From NCBI RefSeq assembly GCF_000495815.1, contig NZ_AWGE01000026.1, positions 1-50,846 of the forward strand: 50,846 bases of DNA, read 5' to 3'. The translations under genes were made by a program, and so were the position numbers. The DNA comes from Asticcacaulis sp. AC466. Lineage in GTDB: Bacteria; Pseudomonadota; Alphaproteobacteria; Caulobacterales; Caulobacteraceae. Positions 1 through 8,527 of this stretch are shown here, piece after piece. Every line of letters starts with the position of its first letter. Within the stretch, counting starts at the first letter, position 1. Below the pieces are notes generated by a model. That model was not told where the DNA came from, searched no databases, and was given only the letters and a program-made list of their open reading frames with translations.

Positions 1-82
1 AGAGCATTTCCCGATCATGTTGGATCGGACAAATGCTCTAGGTTTTTGTTTTGATGCACTTTTTGATCCGAAATGCGCTCTA
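1..82. repeat. Intergenic TAGAGC/GCTCTA-type repeat element (copy 1, at window edge)
   Basis: The first 40 bases form an imperfect palindrome that begins AGAGCATTT and ends AAATGCTCT. A T-rich stretch follows and closes with a second GCTCTA at 77-82. The last three bases, read on the minus strand, are the TAG stop codon of the glycosylase gene. The element resembles the ones at about 1571-1656, 34554-34656 and 42825-42926 in its terminal hexamers and T-rich middle. It may extend beyond the window edge. Confidence 0.6.
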
Positions 83-724
83 CATCTGCCGGGACATTTC
101 GCCCCGCTTGACCGCGCCATACCAGGCCCAAAGGAGATGGGCGGCAACCGAGCGATAGGGCGACCAGTCGCGCGCCCGATCGGCGCAATAGGCTTCGTTG
201 GGGCGCTCCGTCAGGTTGTCCAGCCAGCCCACGGCTTCACGCAGGGCAACGTCGCCGACGGGAAACAGATCGAGACGTCCCTCCGAAAACATCAGGTAGA
301 CCTCAGCGGTCCAGCGCCCGATTCCCTTCAATGCGATCAGACGTTCGGCAGCGTCCTCGATACTCAGCGCCGCAAGGGTGCCGGTATCGAATCCGCCGCT
401 GTGAAAGGCGTCGGCCAGGGCGCGGGCATAGGCGATCTTGGGGCGCGACAGACCATAGCCACGCAACCGATCCTCATCGTGGGCCAGCAGGTTTTGCGGC
501 GTCAAGTCGCCAACGCCGTCGCGCAGGCGGGCGAAGATGGTGTCTGCCGCCTTCACTGACAATTGCTGCTCGACAATCAGGCCGAGCAGAGCAGGAAAGC
601 CGCCGGGCCGTATACGATACTGGATATGCGAAAAGGCGTCGGTGAGGGGCTTTAGGCGCGCATCGCATTGCGCCAGATGGGCGAGGTGAACGGGATCGAG
701 CGGATTTGCGGTCATGTCTGGCAT
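80..724 (-). CDS. DNA-3-methyladenine glycosylase II family (AlkA-like, HhH-GPD)
   Basis: This 214-residue protein belongs to the HhH-GPD base-excision repair superfamily and most resembles AlkA-type glycosylases, which remove alkylated bases from DNA. The family segment with VEQQ is at residues 51-54. The helix-hairpin-helix LKGIGRWTAE spans about 132-141, and the presumed catalytic aspartate is D158 in FPVGDVAL. There is no Cys-rich iron-sulfur loop, unlike endonuclease III. The length suits the short bacterial AlkA-like group that lacks the N-terminal domain of E. coli AlkA. No Shine-Dalgarno sequence precedes ATG 724; ATG 715 is an alternative start. The stop codon lies in a repeat element. 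Confidence 0.9.
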   Translation of the reverse strand: MPDMTANPLDPVHLAHLAQCDARLKPLTDAFSHIQYRIRPGGFPALLGLIVEQQLSVKAADTIFARLRDGVGDLTPQNLLAHDEDRLRGYGLSRPKIAYARALADAFHSGGFDTGTLAALSIEDAAERLIALKGIGRWTAEVYLMFSEGRLDLFPVGDVALREAVGWLDNLTERPNEAYCADRARDWSPYRSVAAHLLWAWYGAVKRGEMSRQM

Positions 725-750
725 TTAGCACAGATGGCTGCGCGATTACG

Positions 751-1572
751 TCAGGATATGATGCAGCCGACCTGGGCCACGCGGTATTCGCGGCGCAAGG
801 TATCCGAAACAATGCCGTAGTTGCGCTTGGTCAGCGTGTTCTCGGCATCATAATCCGGTTTGCGGTCCACGGTCGAGGCAATGGCGGACACCGTTTCCGG
901 CACGGTGGTGTAGATGCGGCCCCGGCGCGGGTTTTCCCGCAAGGTGATGCCGACCACGTGCGAATTGTCATCGACCGCCGGCCCGCCCTGCAATTGGTTC
1001 AGATCGCTTTTCAGGCCTTCGGTCTGACCAGCTTTGGCCCAAGCCAGAACGGCTTGGTTGTGCTGGAAGCGCTTGGAGCGTTCCAGGGTCGTGCGCCCGA
1101 TCAGACGGCCCGTGGCCTCACCAACGCTGCCGCCCGGATAACCGATCATGAAGCCGCGCATGCCGGGTTTGACATTGGCTACATCGACTAGGCTTAGCGG
1201 TCGTCCACCGCCACTGGTTACGGCGACCAGGAAATTATCATGACCGGGGGCGGGGCGGGTCTTGAACGGCACGGCCAGATTGCCGCCGATATTGAGGAAG
1301 GGGTGGGTGCACTCCCCGACGCTGTCCTTGGCGACGATCCATGCCCCGCTTTTCGAGATGGAAAAGGCCGTGCCGGTCATGATCTTCTGATCGTCCACGG
1401 GCAGGTTGATGATAGACGAAATGGTAAAGGGCGTGAAGTTGGCGAACAGAGCCATCTCGCCGATCCCCGGTGGTGGCGGGGCGGGCGGCGAATTGGACGT
1501 TTCATGCCAATTGCCGGTTACGACCACTATGGTCGTAAGGGCCGCGGCATAGAGGAGCCAGTCCAGTTTCAT
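751..1572 (-). CDS. Membrane-anchored trypsin-like protein with degenerate catalytic residues (probable pseudoprotease)
   Basis: The 273-residue protein has an N-terminal membrane anchor (about 5-20), a Pro-rich linker (29-35) and a domain with the S1/DegP trypsin fold. The segment GTAFSIS...WIVAKDSV (67-85) matches the usual G-x-GF-I...IVTNxHV, but the catalytic histidine position is Ser84 or Asp83. The aspartate is kept (D112 in HDNFLVAV). The nucleophile motif GNSGGP reads LQGGP, with Gln195 in place of serine. What I see is a protease fold without two of three triad residues. I infer a binding or scaffolding role in the periplasm. Its gene ends convergently against the glycosylase. Annotation pipelines would probably call it a serine protease. 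Confidence 0.75.
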   Translation of the reverse strand: MKLDWLLYAAALTTIVVVTGNWHETSNSPPAPPPPGIGEMALFANFTPFTISSIINLPVDDQKIMTGTAFSISKSGAWIVAKDSVGECTHPFLNIGGNLAVPFKTRPAPGHDNFLVAVTSGGGRPLSLVDVANVKPGMRGFMIGYPGGSVGEATGRLIGRTTLERSKRFQHNQAVLAWAKAGQTEGLKSDLNQLQGGPAVDDNSHVVGITLRENPRRGRIYTTVPETVSAIASTVDRKPDYDAENTLTKRNYGIVSDTLRREYRVAQVGCIIS

Positions 1573-1656
1573 ACCGTAATACCAAAGCGGGTTAAAACGC
1601 GTTCAAAAACAGAATAATAAAGACCTTTTCGATTCCACATGATCGCAAACGCTCTA
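1571..1656 (-). repeat. Intergenic TAGAGC-type repeat element (copy 2)
   Basis: Read on the minus strand this begins TAGAGCGTTTGCGATCATGT and runs into T-rich sequence with a GAACGCG core. It matches the start of copy 1 (AGAGCATTTCCCGATCATGT) at most positions. Its outermost TAG is the stop codon of the DUF350 gene. The far end is ill-defined and reaches the start of the pseudoprotease gene. Confidence 0.5.
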
Positions 1657-2112
1657 GGCGGCGACGGAAGCGGCAAGGATGAGGGCGGCGGCCAGCTTGG
1701 CCGAAACCAACAGCACAGCGGCGGAGACTTCGCCTTCATTGATGCGGTTGGGCAGGCCTGCCAGCAGGAAATCGACCAGCCGGAAAACAAACAGTTGCAG
1801 GATGATGGTGGCGCCGCCCCACAGGGCAATCTCACGCAGCGAGGTCGAGGCCGCCATGGAGGCAGCCAGCGGAATGGCGAGACCGATGATAACGCCGCCA
1901 AAGGCAACGGCAGCGGCCGAATTGCCGTCGCGGATCTGATTGATTTCCTTGTACGGCGTCAGCAGCGAATAAACAGTGGCGCCGATCAGCAGCATCAAAA
2001 GCGTGACGCCGGCATGTAGCAGGGTAATGGGAAAGCCCGTCGCGAAGGCCTGCATTTCCGGCCGCAAGACGTCGGGCGACAGGAAGTTAAGGTTAAAATT
2101 GTCGGGCATCAT
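1654..2112 (-). CDS. DUF350 (UPF0719) membrane protein
   Basis: This 152-residue inner-membrane protein has about four predicted membrane segments and the DUF350 signature: the charged motif EINQIRDGNSAAAVAFGG (about 75-92), followed by IGLAIPLA. The family's function is unknown; members often occur beside polyamine-synthetase-like or potassium-channel-like genes, which are not seen here. Two consecutive ATG codons sit at 2112 and 2109. GGGGAC just upstream is better spaced from the second. The stop TAG is the end of a repeat element. Genes downstream are not clearly co-transcribed. Confidence 0.85.
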   Translation of the reverse strand: MMPDNFNLNFLSPDVLRPEMQAFATGFPITLLHAGVTLLMLLIGATVYSLLTPYKEINQIRDGNSAAAVAFGGVIIGLAIPLAASMAASTSLREIALWGGATIILQLFVFRLVDFLLAGLPNRINEGEVSAAVLLVSAKLAAALILAASVAA

Positions 2113-2257
2113 GCGCGGTCCCCTCTATTGCGCTGACCGTCACTATTGTAACGGGCGCGCATACTAATGAGGTAACTTCCCTGCAAGATCAAGCCCATGC
2201 GGACGGCCTGTGGACAAATTTTATATGACAGGCTGTTTGTTGAATGCAGACAATAGG
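2113..2257. other. Intergenic region between rlmN end and DUF350 start
   Basis: These 145 bases hold no convincing ORF or tRNA. They must carry the promoter of the DUF350 gene, but I see no close match to sigma-70 boxes. No strong terminator hairpin follows rlmN. Confidence 0.5.
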
Positions 2258-3496
2258 TTAATCCAGCATGTCGCCGGCCAGATAGGCAAAGGGCAGGCCG
2301 CCTTCGGCAACACCCGTGTCCCGATTTGACGCAGCTTCGTCGCGTTGTTCACGACGCACAACCGAGGCGCGTTTCTTTTCGCTTTCCGATTTCAACTGCC
2401 CGCACGCCGCCAGGATATCGCGGCCGCGCGGCGTGCGAATGGGCGAGGCATAGCCGGCCTTGTTCAGGATGGCGGCGAAGGCTTCGATAGTCCGCCAGTC
2501 CGAGCATAGATAGTCGCTGCCTGGCCACGGATTGAACGGGATCAGGTTGATCTTGGCCGGAATGCCCTTGAGCAGGCGGATAAGCGCGCGGGCTTCGGCC
2601 GGGGTATCGTTCACGCCTTTCAGCATGACATATTCGAACGTGACGCGGCGGGCATTGGACAGGCCCGGATAGGCGCGGATGCCGGCCATAAGCTGTTCGA
2701 TCGGGTATTTCTTGTTGAGCGGGACCAGCACGTCGCGCAATTCATCATTGGTGGCGTGCAGGGAGATGGCCAACATGGCCTGGGTGCGGTTGCCGAGCGC
2801 TTCCAGTTCCGGCACAACGCCCGAGGTCGATACGGTGATGCGGCGGCGCGAAATGGCGATGCCTTCGCCGTCGGAAATGATGTCGATGGCGTCGGCGACC
2901 TGGTCAAGGTTGTAGAGCGGTTCGCCCATGCCCATGAAGACGATGTTCGACAACTGACGGTCTTCCTTCGGCGACGGCCATTCGCCCAGATCGTCCCTGG
3001 CCACCTGGACCTGGGCGACGATTTCCGCCGTCGTCAGGTTGCGCACCAGCTTTTGCGTACCGGTGTGGCAGAAGGAGCAGTTGAGGGTGCAGCCGACCTG
3101 GGACGATACACACAGGGCGCCCGCGCGTCCGACCGACGGTATGTAAACGCTTTCGACCTCGATCCCCGGCGCCATGCGGATGAGATATTTGCGCGTGCCG
3201 TCCTGGCTGATCTGGCGTTCGACGATTTCCGGCCGGGCCAGCGAGAATTTTTCCTTGAGGAGCGCGCGCTGATCCTTGGCGATGTCGGTCATCAGGTCGA
3301 AATCGGTAAAGCCGTAATGATGCACCCAGCGCCAGATTTGCGTGGCGCGCATCTTGGCCTTGCGCGGTTCGACCACGCCGGACTCGGTCAAGGCCTCAAT
3401 CAGGCCAGCCCGCGTCAATCCGGTGATGTTCACCAACAGCGCAGCAGCCTGGGTGACAACTGAGGATTTCACGGACAAGTCAAGCGTATGGGCCAA
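2258..3496 (-). CDS. rlmN: 23S rRNA (adenine2503-C2)/tRNA methyltransferase RlmN
   Basis: This radical-SAM enzyme methylates C2 of A2503 in 23S rRNA and A37 in some tRNAs through a cysteine-methyl intermediate. At 412 residues it is a typical alphaproteobacterial length. The [4Fe-4S]-binding motif CTLNCSFC lies at C136, C140 and C143. The N-terminal HhH-like helical domain ([13 protein letters not shown], about 50-62) and the GMGEPLYN motif are intact. The catalytic C-terminal cysteine is in ILAACGQL. The tail after it (about 45 residues, charged) is longer than in E. coli. It stands alone, facing the secreted-protein gene at 3624. Confidence 0.97.
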   Translation of the reverse strand: MAHTLDLSVKSSVVTQAAALLVNITGLTRAGLIEALTESGVVEPRKAKMRATQIWRWVHHYGFTDFDLMTDIAKDQRALLKEKFSLARPEIVERQISQDGTRKYLIRMAPGIEVESVYIPSVGRAGALCVSSQVGCTLNCSFCHTGTQKLVRNLTTAEIVAQVQVARDDLGEWPSPKEDRQLSNIVFMGMGEPLYNLDQVADAIDIISDGEGIAISRRRITVSTSGVVPELEALGNRTQAMLAISLHATNDELRDVLVPLNKKYPIEQLMAGIRAYPGLSNARRVTFEYVMLKGVNDTPAEARALIRLLKGIPAKINLIPFNPWPGSDYLCSDWRTIEAFAAILNKAGYASPIRTPRGRDILAACGQLKSESEKKRASVVRREQRDEAASNRDTGVAEGGLPFAYLAGDMLD

Positions 3497-3623
3497 GATA
3501 TGCGGCTTTCAAAGGTCAGATTGCAGGGATTGCGCGAGGCTATACAGGAAATGGCCGCAAATGTCTAATCGGTGCCACATTGCTCGGTCATCCTGGTCGT
3601 CATATGTCCTGGAAGGTCCCGTC

Positions 3624-4091
3624 ATGAAGCATTTCCTCAAAATTTTCCTGATCAGTGCAGTCACCGCAACGGCGCTTCCGGCCGCCGCCAATGCGGCCAC
3701 CGGACCCGCGACCCAGGCTCTGTCGGCCTGCCTGGTCCGGTCCGCTTCGGCCGACGATCAGGTCACATTGGTGCGCTGGGCGTTCGCCATCATGGCGCGC
3801 CATCCAAAAGTGGCCGACATGAGCGCTATCTCTGCGTCGCAATATATCTCGATCAACAAGGCCGGGGGCGACCTCTTTACCCGACTGTTGACGACAGATT
3901 GTACCACCGAAACCCGCACAGCCCTTCAAAGCGACGGAGAGGCGGCGATCCAGGCTTCGTTCACTGCCTTGGGTCAGAAGGCCCTCCAAGGCCTGCTGGG
4001 TGACGCCAATGTCCAGTCCGCCATCGGCGACATGCTGCAATATGTCGATCAAAGAAAACTATTGGGCGCACTGACGGGGTTGGGCGGTTAG
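3624..4091 (+). CDS. Secreted small protein, conserved alphaproteobacterial family of unknown function
   Basis: The product is 155 residues. A clear signal peptide ends near residue 24 (hydrophobic core, then AAANA). The mature part is helical, with two cysteines (in SACLVR and TTDCTT) that could pair in the periplasm, and the motif VRWAFAIMARHP. I recognise the general pattern (a CLV/RW.F..MA.HP stretch) from uncharacterised Caulobacter and sphingomonad proteins but know no function. ATG 3624 is chosen because GGAAGG lies 8 bases upstream; the frame stays open further 5' but no better start is present. Confidence 0.75.
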   Translation: MKHFLKIFLISAVTATALPAAANAATGPATQALSACLVRSASADDQVTLVRWAFAIMARHPKVADMSAISASQYISINKAGGDLFTRLLTTDCTTETRTALQSDGEAAIQASFTALGQKALQGLLGDANVQSAIGDMLQYVDQRKLLGALTGLGG

Positions 4092-4196
4092 TCGAATAGG
4101 GTGATTAACTGGACCTTGATGCGTCGGCATATGCGGGCGCATTTCATTTTCACGCAAAATTCTTCACGGTGTGACGCTTCACGTGGAGACATCGTC

Positions 4197-4472
4197 ATGC
4201 CGGAAAAGAAATGGTCCCAGGACGTCACCGAACATTCCAACGCGCTGGATACCAAGCCGCATATCTTTGAGTCGCACGATCCCAAAGCGATCGCGAAATC
4301 GCTTAAAGCGTCGGCGGAAAAAAGCCATCGCCGCAAGTCTAGCCCATACCGTTCAGCCATGTCGATGCTGACCTTCTATATTAACCGGGCAGGCAAGACC
4401 CTTCCGGAAAGCCAGAAGGCAGTGCTTGAAAAAGCCAAGGATGAGCTGCGTGCCGCGTTCGGACGTGCATAA
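4197..4472 (+). CDS. DUF3175 domain protein
   Basis: This 91-residue protein starts MPEKKWSQDVTEHS and carries the full DUF3175 pattern: KKWSQDV, a central DPKAIAKSLKASAE segment, SHRRKSSPYRSAMSMLTFY and a helical end with AKDELRAAFGR. The family has no known function. The Lys/Arg-rich, soluble, helical character might suit nucleic acid binding, but that is speculation. ATG 4197 is preferred over the upstream ATG at 4101 because the family begins at KKWSQ and GTGGAG sits 8 bases upstream. It converges on the YitT gene with a 5-base gap. Confidence 0.85.
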   Translation: MPEKKWSQDVTEHSNALDTKPHIFESHDPKAIAKSLKASAEKSHRRKSSPYRSAMSMLTFYINRAGKTLPESQKAVLEKAKDELRAAFGRA

Positions 4473-4477
4473 GGCGG

Positions 4478-5146
4478 CTAACGGCCCAGATAGCGTTCCG
4501 GTTTGTGAAACCCGACCAGGACGCCGCTCATGGCGACGGCAGAAATCACCGAATAGAGCAGATGCTGCGGGCTTAGGATCAGGATCGACGCCGCCATAAT
4601 GAGGGCGTCGCACGCCATCTGCGTCTTGCCGGCATTGATATTCTTCGTCTTTTGCAGATAAAGCGCCAGCACCCCCGTACCGCCGGCACCGGCGCCATGA
4701 CGCGCCAGGGCCAAAATGCCCATGCCGATAATCGTGCCACCGAACAGGGCAGCGAACAGCGGATGCACCGTTTCAAATTTGAAGGCGTAGTGGGCGAAAT
4801 TGGCCCCAGCCATGATGGCCAGATTGACCGCAACCGTCTTGATCATGAAGCGCTTGCCCATGGCCGGCCAGGCGAACAGGAAGAAGGGAATATTGATCAG
4901 GATGAACAGCAGGCCGACCGGCAGCGGCGCGATATAGGAAACGAGCAGGGCGATACCCGCCACACCGCCCGTCGTCAATCCGGCCGATTTCAGCATAACA
5001 ATGCCCAGCGCGATAAAGGCGCAGCCGATGGCGAAGGCATAGATATCTTCAATCAGGGTATGTTTGACCGTCGGATAGAGGGCATCCGCGCCGTCCTTAT
5101 CGGGCGTCTTGCCCGTCCCCTTGTCGATAGCCTTGGCAGTGGTCAT
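4478..5146 (-). CDS. YitT family membrane protein
   Basis: The 222-residue protein has a hydrophilic N-terminus (about 1-35) followed by five to six membrane helices. The YitT (DUF161) hallmark TTGGVAGIALL follows the first helix, and a matching GAGAGGTGVLALYLQ occurs in the second half. Unlike Bacillus YitT it lacks the C-terminal DUF2179 cytoplasmic domain, as in many proteobacterial members. The transported substrate is unknown. Start ATG 5146 has GGAA 7 bases upstream. Confidence 0.88.
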   Translation of the reverse strand: MTTAKAIDKGTGKTPDKDGADALYPTVKHTLIEDIYAFAIGCAFIALGIVMLKSAGLTTGGVAGIALLVSYIAPLPVGLLFILINIPFFLFAWPAMGKRFMIKTVAVNLAIMAGANFAHYAFKFETVHPLFAALFGGTIIGMGILALARHGAGAGGTGVLALYLQKTKNINAGKTQMACDALIMAASILILSPQHLLYSVISAVAMSGVLVGFHKPERYLGR

Positions 5147-5251
5147 GCGGCATTCCGTTCCGAAAGCGGTCTATGCCCGGCCCATGCGCCTCATCCCTGC
5201 CATTTTGTAATTATGGTTTCTTATGACACAATTTTTGTAAACACGAAATAG

Positions 5252-5986
5252 CTAACCCCCGCACACGGGGCAGGCCGGATCGGCAGCCAGCTTCACCGTC
5301 CGTGACGTCATGCCAAGCCCGTCAAATATCAGCAATTGCCCCCGCAGCGTATCGCCGGCCCCGGTAATCAGCTTTATGGTCTCAAGTGCCGCCATGGTGC
5401 CGATAATGCCGGCCAGAGCGCCGACCACGCCGACGCGCTCGCAGGTGTCCGCGTCTGGTGGAATATCTGGCACCAGGCATTGATAGCAGGGACGCCCGTC
5501 GAAGGTCGCCAACTGCCCGCTGAAGCGTCCGAGGGCCGCGGACACCAGCGGCTTTTTCAAATCGTGGCATACGCGATTGACCAATAGCCGCGTCTCGAAA
5601 TTATCGCAGCCGTCGAGCACGATGTCGTAGTCCTGGAGTATATCGACGGCGTTGTCCGGCGTCAGGCGCAGGCGATGGATATGGCAGTCGCAATGGGGAT
5701 TGAGGCCTGCCAGATGCGTTGCGGCCACTTCGGCCTTGGCGGCGCCTATGTCGCGCGTCTGAAACAGCACCTGGCGTTGCAGGTTGCTTATGGACACATG
5801 GTCGTCATCGATCAGGCCGAGCGCGCCAACCCCCGCAGCTGCCAAATACAGCGCCGCCGGCGAGCCGATGCCGCCCATGCCGACAAGGGCCACCCGGGCG
5901 GCCTTGAGCTTCATCTGGCCCTGACCGCCAATCTCCTTCAAGACCAGGTGACGGGCGTAGCGGTCGATTTCATCGTCTGTGAGCAT
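5252..5986 (-). CDS. HesA/MoeB/ThiF family E1-like adenylyltransferase
   Basis: The 244-residue protein adenylates the C-terminal glycine of a ubiquitin-like sulfur carrier (MoaD or ThiS). Visible features are the nucleotide loop GMGGIGSPAALYLA (about 36-49), the DDDHVSISNLQRQ motif with the adenylation arginine, the DGCDNFETR motif, the conserved cysteine in DTCERVG and two zinc CxxC pairs (CYQC and CPVC at the C-terminus). No rhodanese domain is present, so this is a MoeB- rather than MOCS3-like layout. Whether it serves molybdopterin or thiamine synthesis cannot be told; a molybdoenzyme is encoded at 42063. It is divergent from hslV with 61 bases between. Confidence 0.9.
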   Translation of the reverse strand: MLTDDEIDRYARHLVLKEIGGQGQMKLKAARVALVGMGGIGSPAALYLAAAGVGALGLIDDDHVSISNLQRQVLFQTRDIGAAKAEVAATHLAGLNPHCDCHIHRLRLTPDNAVDILQDYDIVLDGCDNFETRLLVNRVCHDLKKPLVSAALGRFSGQLATFDGRPCYQCLVPDIPPDADTCERVGVVGALAGIIGTMAALETIKLITGAGDTLRGQLLIFDGLGMTSRTVKLAADPACPVCGG

Positions 5987-6010
5987 AGTGCGTCAAATGC
6001 GCCGGGCGCA

Positions 6011-6047
6011 CTTGAACTGCAAGGGGAAAAGCGCCAATTAACGCCTC
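6011..6047 (+). promoter_or_regulatory. Candidate heat-shock (sigma-32 type) promoter of hslV
   Basis: CTTGAAC (6011-6017) and CCAATTA (6034-6040) are separated by 16 bases, which resembles the alphaproteobacterial RpoH pattern. Transcription would start about 7 bases past the -10 box, almost on the hslV ATG at 6048. No Shine-Dalgarno sequence is close to that ATG, so a leaderless mRNA is possible. The -10 match is weak. Confidence 0.35.
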
Positions 6048-6599
6048 ATGACAGACTCAAACTTCCCGAACTGGCACGGCACCACCATCGTCGCCGTGCG
6101 CAAGAACAACAAGACCGTCATCGCCGGCGACGGCCAGGTCTCCATGGGGCCGACCATCGTCAAGGGCGGCGCGCGTAAGGTGCGCACCTTGTCCGGCGGC
6201 AAGGTCATCACCGGTTTTGCCGGTGCGACGGCCGATGCCTTCACCCTGCTTGAGCGGCTTGAGGCCAAGCTTGAGCTTTATCCCGATCAACTGGCCCGCG
6301 CCTGTGTCGATCTGGCCAAGGACTGGCGGACCGACCGCTACCTGCGTCGCCTTGAGGCCATGCTTCTGGTGGCGGACAAGAACACCGTCCTGACCATTAC
6401 CGGCGTCGGTGACGTGCTGGAACCGGAAGACGGCGTTGCCGCTATCGGCTCCGGCGGTGTCTACGCCCTGTCGGCGGCCCGGGCCCTGCTCGAATACGAG
6501 CCGGATGCGGAAGTCATCGCGCGCAAGGCCATGAAGATCGCGTCATCCATATGCGTCTATACCAATGACCATCTGACGATCGAAATGCTCGAGTCCTGA
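6048..6599 (+). CDS. hslV: ATP-dependent protease subunit HslV
   Basis: HslV is the N-terminal-threonine peptidase of the HslVU (ClpQY) complex, a double hexameric ring in the cytoplasm. The 183-residue sequence has a short propeptide ending WHG, then TTIVAVRKN, so the catalytic nucleophile is Thr12 after self-cleavage. GDGQVSMG and the [14 protein letters not shown] region match the family. The ORF is full length. Its partner hslU follows after one intervening acetyltransferase gene, and all three appear to be one transcription unit. Confidence 0.97.
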   Translation: MTDSNFPNWHGTTIVAVRKNNKTVIAGDGQVSMGPTIVKGGARKVRTLSGGKVITGFAGATADAFTLLERLEAKLELYPDQLARACVDLAKDWRTDRYLRRLEAMLLVADKNTVLTITGVGDVLEPEDGVAAIGSGGVYALSAARALLEYEPDAEVIARKAMKIASSICVYTNDHLTIEMLES

Positions 6600-6648
6600 T
6601 GCGCATAGCCTATCCTATGACCGGTGACCTTGTGTTCGGAGGGATGTC

Positions 6649-7158
6649 GTGATTACCTTTCGTCCCTTGCATGAACGCGATGCCGGTCTGCTGCTGATCT
6701 GGATGTCGTCGCCCCATGTCCAGCCGTGGTGGACGCAGGATGGCTCCGGGCCGGAAGACGAGTTGGAAGATGCTCTCGGCTTCATCGGTGCGGATTACGG
6801 CGCAGCTTTCATTGTCGAATATAACCGCAAGCCGATCGGCTATATTCAGTTTTACGATCCGAACTACGCTTATGATGGCTTCTATTTTGCCGATCAGCCG
6901 ACCGGCGCCATGGGGGTAGATATGTTCATCGGCGATGTCAGCCTGACCGGCCAGGGGCTGGGAGCGCGTATCCTGCGCCAGTTCTCGGACGACCTGCTGG
7001 CCCGGGGCGTGCCTAAGCTCCTGATCGATCCGGATGCCGCCAATGCCCACGCCATCAAGGCCTATCAGAACGCCGGTTTCACCATTTACGCTGAGCACGA
7101 CAGCCCCCGTTGGGGCCAGGTCACGCTTATGTCCAAAACTCCAACCTATGATGCATAA
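6649..7158 (+). CDS. GNAT acetyltransferase, AAC(6')/RimJ-like, within hslVU
   Basis: The 169-residue protein begins MITFRPLHERDAGLLLIW and has the GNAT acetyl-CoA loop region at LTGQGLGARIL (about 103-113). The conserved GFTIY strand and the DPDAANAHAIKAYQNAGF stretch resemble aminoglycoside 6'-acetyltransferase and acyl-transferase families; the real substrate is unknown. The start is GTG 6649 with GGAGGG 10 bases upstream. The stop TAA directly abuts the hslU ATG, which implies translational coupling. Placement between the two protease subunits suggests co-regulation, perhaps by heat shock, but a functional tie to HslVU is only inferred. Confidence 0.88.
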   Translation: MITFRPLHERDAGLLLIWMSSPHVQPWWTQDGSGPEDELEDALGFIGADYGAAFIVEYNRKPIGYIQFYDPNYAYDGFYFADQPTGAMGVDMFIGDVSLTGQGLGARILRQFSDDLLARGVPKLLIDPDAANAHAIKAYQNAGFTIYAEHDSPRWGQVTLMSKTPTYDA

Positions 7159-8472
7159 ATGACCTCTTTTTCTCCCAATGTTTTCTCGCCCCGGGAAATC
7201 GTCTCGGAACTCGACCGCTATATCATCGGCCATGCCGATGCCAAGAAGGCGGTCGCGGTTGCTCTGCGTAACCGCTGGCGCCGCAAGGCGACGGCCGATG
7301 ACATCCGTGACGAGATCACGCCGAAGAATATCCTGATGATCGGGCCCACGGGCGTGGGTAAGACCGAGATCGCGCGCCGCCTGGCCAAGTTGGCCCAGGC
7401 CCCGTTCATCAAGGTCGAGGCGACCAAGTTTACCGAAGTCGGCTATGTCGGCCGCGACGTCGATCAGATCGTGCGCGACCTGGTCGAAGCTGCCATGCTG
7501 ATGATCAAGGACAAGAACCGCGCCGGCGTTCGCGCCAAGGCCGAGGCCGCCGCCGAGGAACGTCTGATTGACGCGCTGGTCGGTGAAACCGCCGCCCCCG
7601 CAACTCGTGAAAGCTTCCGCAAGAAATTGCGCAACAATGAGCTGGACGACAAGGACATCGAAATTTCGATGACCGAAACCGGCACACCGATGGGCATGAT
7701 GGAAATTCCAGGCCAACAACCCGGCGCCTTCAATCTCGGTGACATGTTGTCAAAGGCCATGGGCGGTCGCAAGAAGACGGTCAAGACCACGGTCAAGGCC
7801 GCTATCCCGTCATTGGTCGCCGAAGAGTCCGACAAGCTGCTCGATCAGGATGCCGTGGCCGCCGAGGCTTTGCAACTGGCGGAAAACGAAGGCATTGTCT
7901 TCCTCGACGAAATCGACAAGGTTGCCTCGCGATCGGAACGCGGTGGGGCCGATGTGTCGCGCGAAGGTGTGCAGCGCGATCTCCTGCCGCTCATCGAAGG
8001 CACGACGGTTTCGACCAAGTATGGACCGGTGAAGACCGATCATATCCTGTTTATCGCATCGGGTGCCTTCCACGTTGCCAAACCCTCCGACCTGTTGCCG
8101 GAACTGCAAGGCCGCCTGCCCATCCGTGTTGAGCTAAAGGCCCTGACCCAGGAGGATTTCCGCCGCATTCTGTCGGAGCCGGAAGCCAATCTGATCAAAC
8201 AGAACCAGGCCCTGATGGCGACCGAAGGCGTCACCCTGCACGTCGATGACGGCGCTATCGCCGCCATGGCCGAGGCGGCTGCGACGGTCAACGCCAAGGT
8301 CGAAAATATCGGCGCGCGTCGGCTGCACACCGTCATTGAAAAGGTGATGGAGGACCTCAGCTTCACGGCGTCGGACATGTCCGGCCAGACCGTAACCATA
8401 GATGCGGACTATGTGAAAAAGCGCCTCGGCGAAATTGCCGGCGACGCTGATCTCAGTCGTTATATCCTGTAG
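7159..8472 (+). CDS. hslU: HslVU ATPase subunit HslU
   Basis: HslU is the AAA+ unfoldase that feeds proteins into HslV. The 437-residue protein has Walker A GPTGVGKT at 62-69, the pore loop GYVGRDV at about 95-101, the family-specific I domain (about 110-240), Walker B VFLDEIDK and the sensor/arginine region [12 protein letters not shown]. The C-terminal DADLSRYIL is the conserved tail that inserts into HslV and activates it. The ATG follows the TAA of the preceding acetyltransferase without a gap. Confidence 0.98.
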   Translation: MTSFSPNVFSPREIVSELDRYIIGHADAKKAVAVALRNRWRRKATADDIRDEITPKNILMIGPTGVGKTEIARRLAKLAQAPFIKVEATKFTEVGYVGRDVDQIVRDLVEAAMLMIKDKNRAGVRAKAEAAAEERLIDALVGETAAPATRESFRKKLRNNELDDKDIEISMTETGTPMGMMEIPGQQPGAFNLGDMLSKAMGGRKKTVKTTVKAAIPSLVAEESDKLLDQDAVAAEALQLAENEGIVFLDEIDKVASRSERGGADVSREGVQRDLLPLIEGTTVSTKYGPVKTDHILFIASGAFHVAKPSDLLPELQGRLPIRVELKALTQEDFRRILSEPEANLIKQNQALMATEGVTLHVDDGAIAAMAEAAATVNAKVENIGARRLHTVIEKVMEDLSFTASDMSGQTVTIDADYVKKRLGEIAGDADLSRYIL

Positions 8473-8486
8473 CGATTTCGCCCAAT

Positions 8487-8527
8487 TCTATTTGGAGTGG
8501 GTCTATTTGGATCTGGTCCTATTTAGA
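8487..8527. repeat. Three short direct repeats between hslU and the DUF3144 array
   Basis: TCTATTTGGA occurs at 8487-8496 and 8502-8511, with a degenerate copy CCTATTTAGA at 8518-8527, giving a 15-16 base period. The third copy overlaps the stop codon of the last DUF3144 gene. The repeats lie in the convergent junction and contain no hairpin. Confidence 0.45.
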
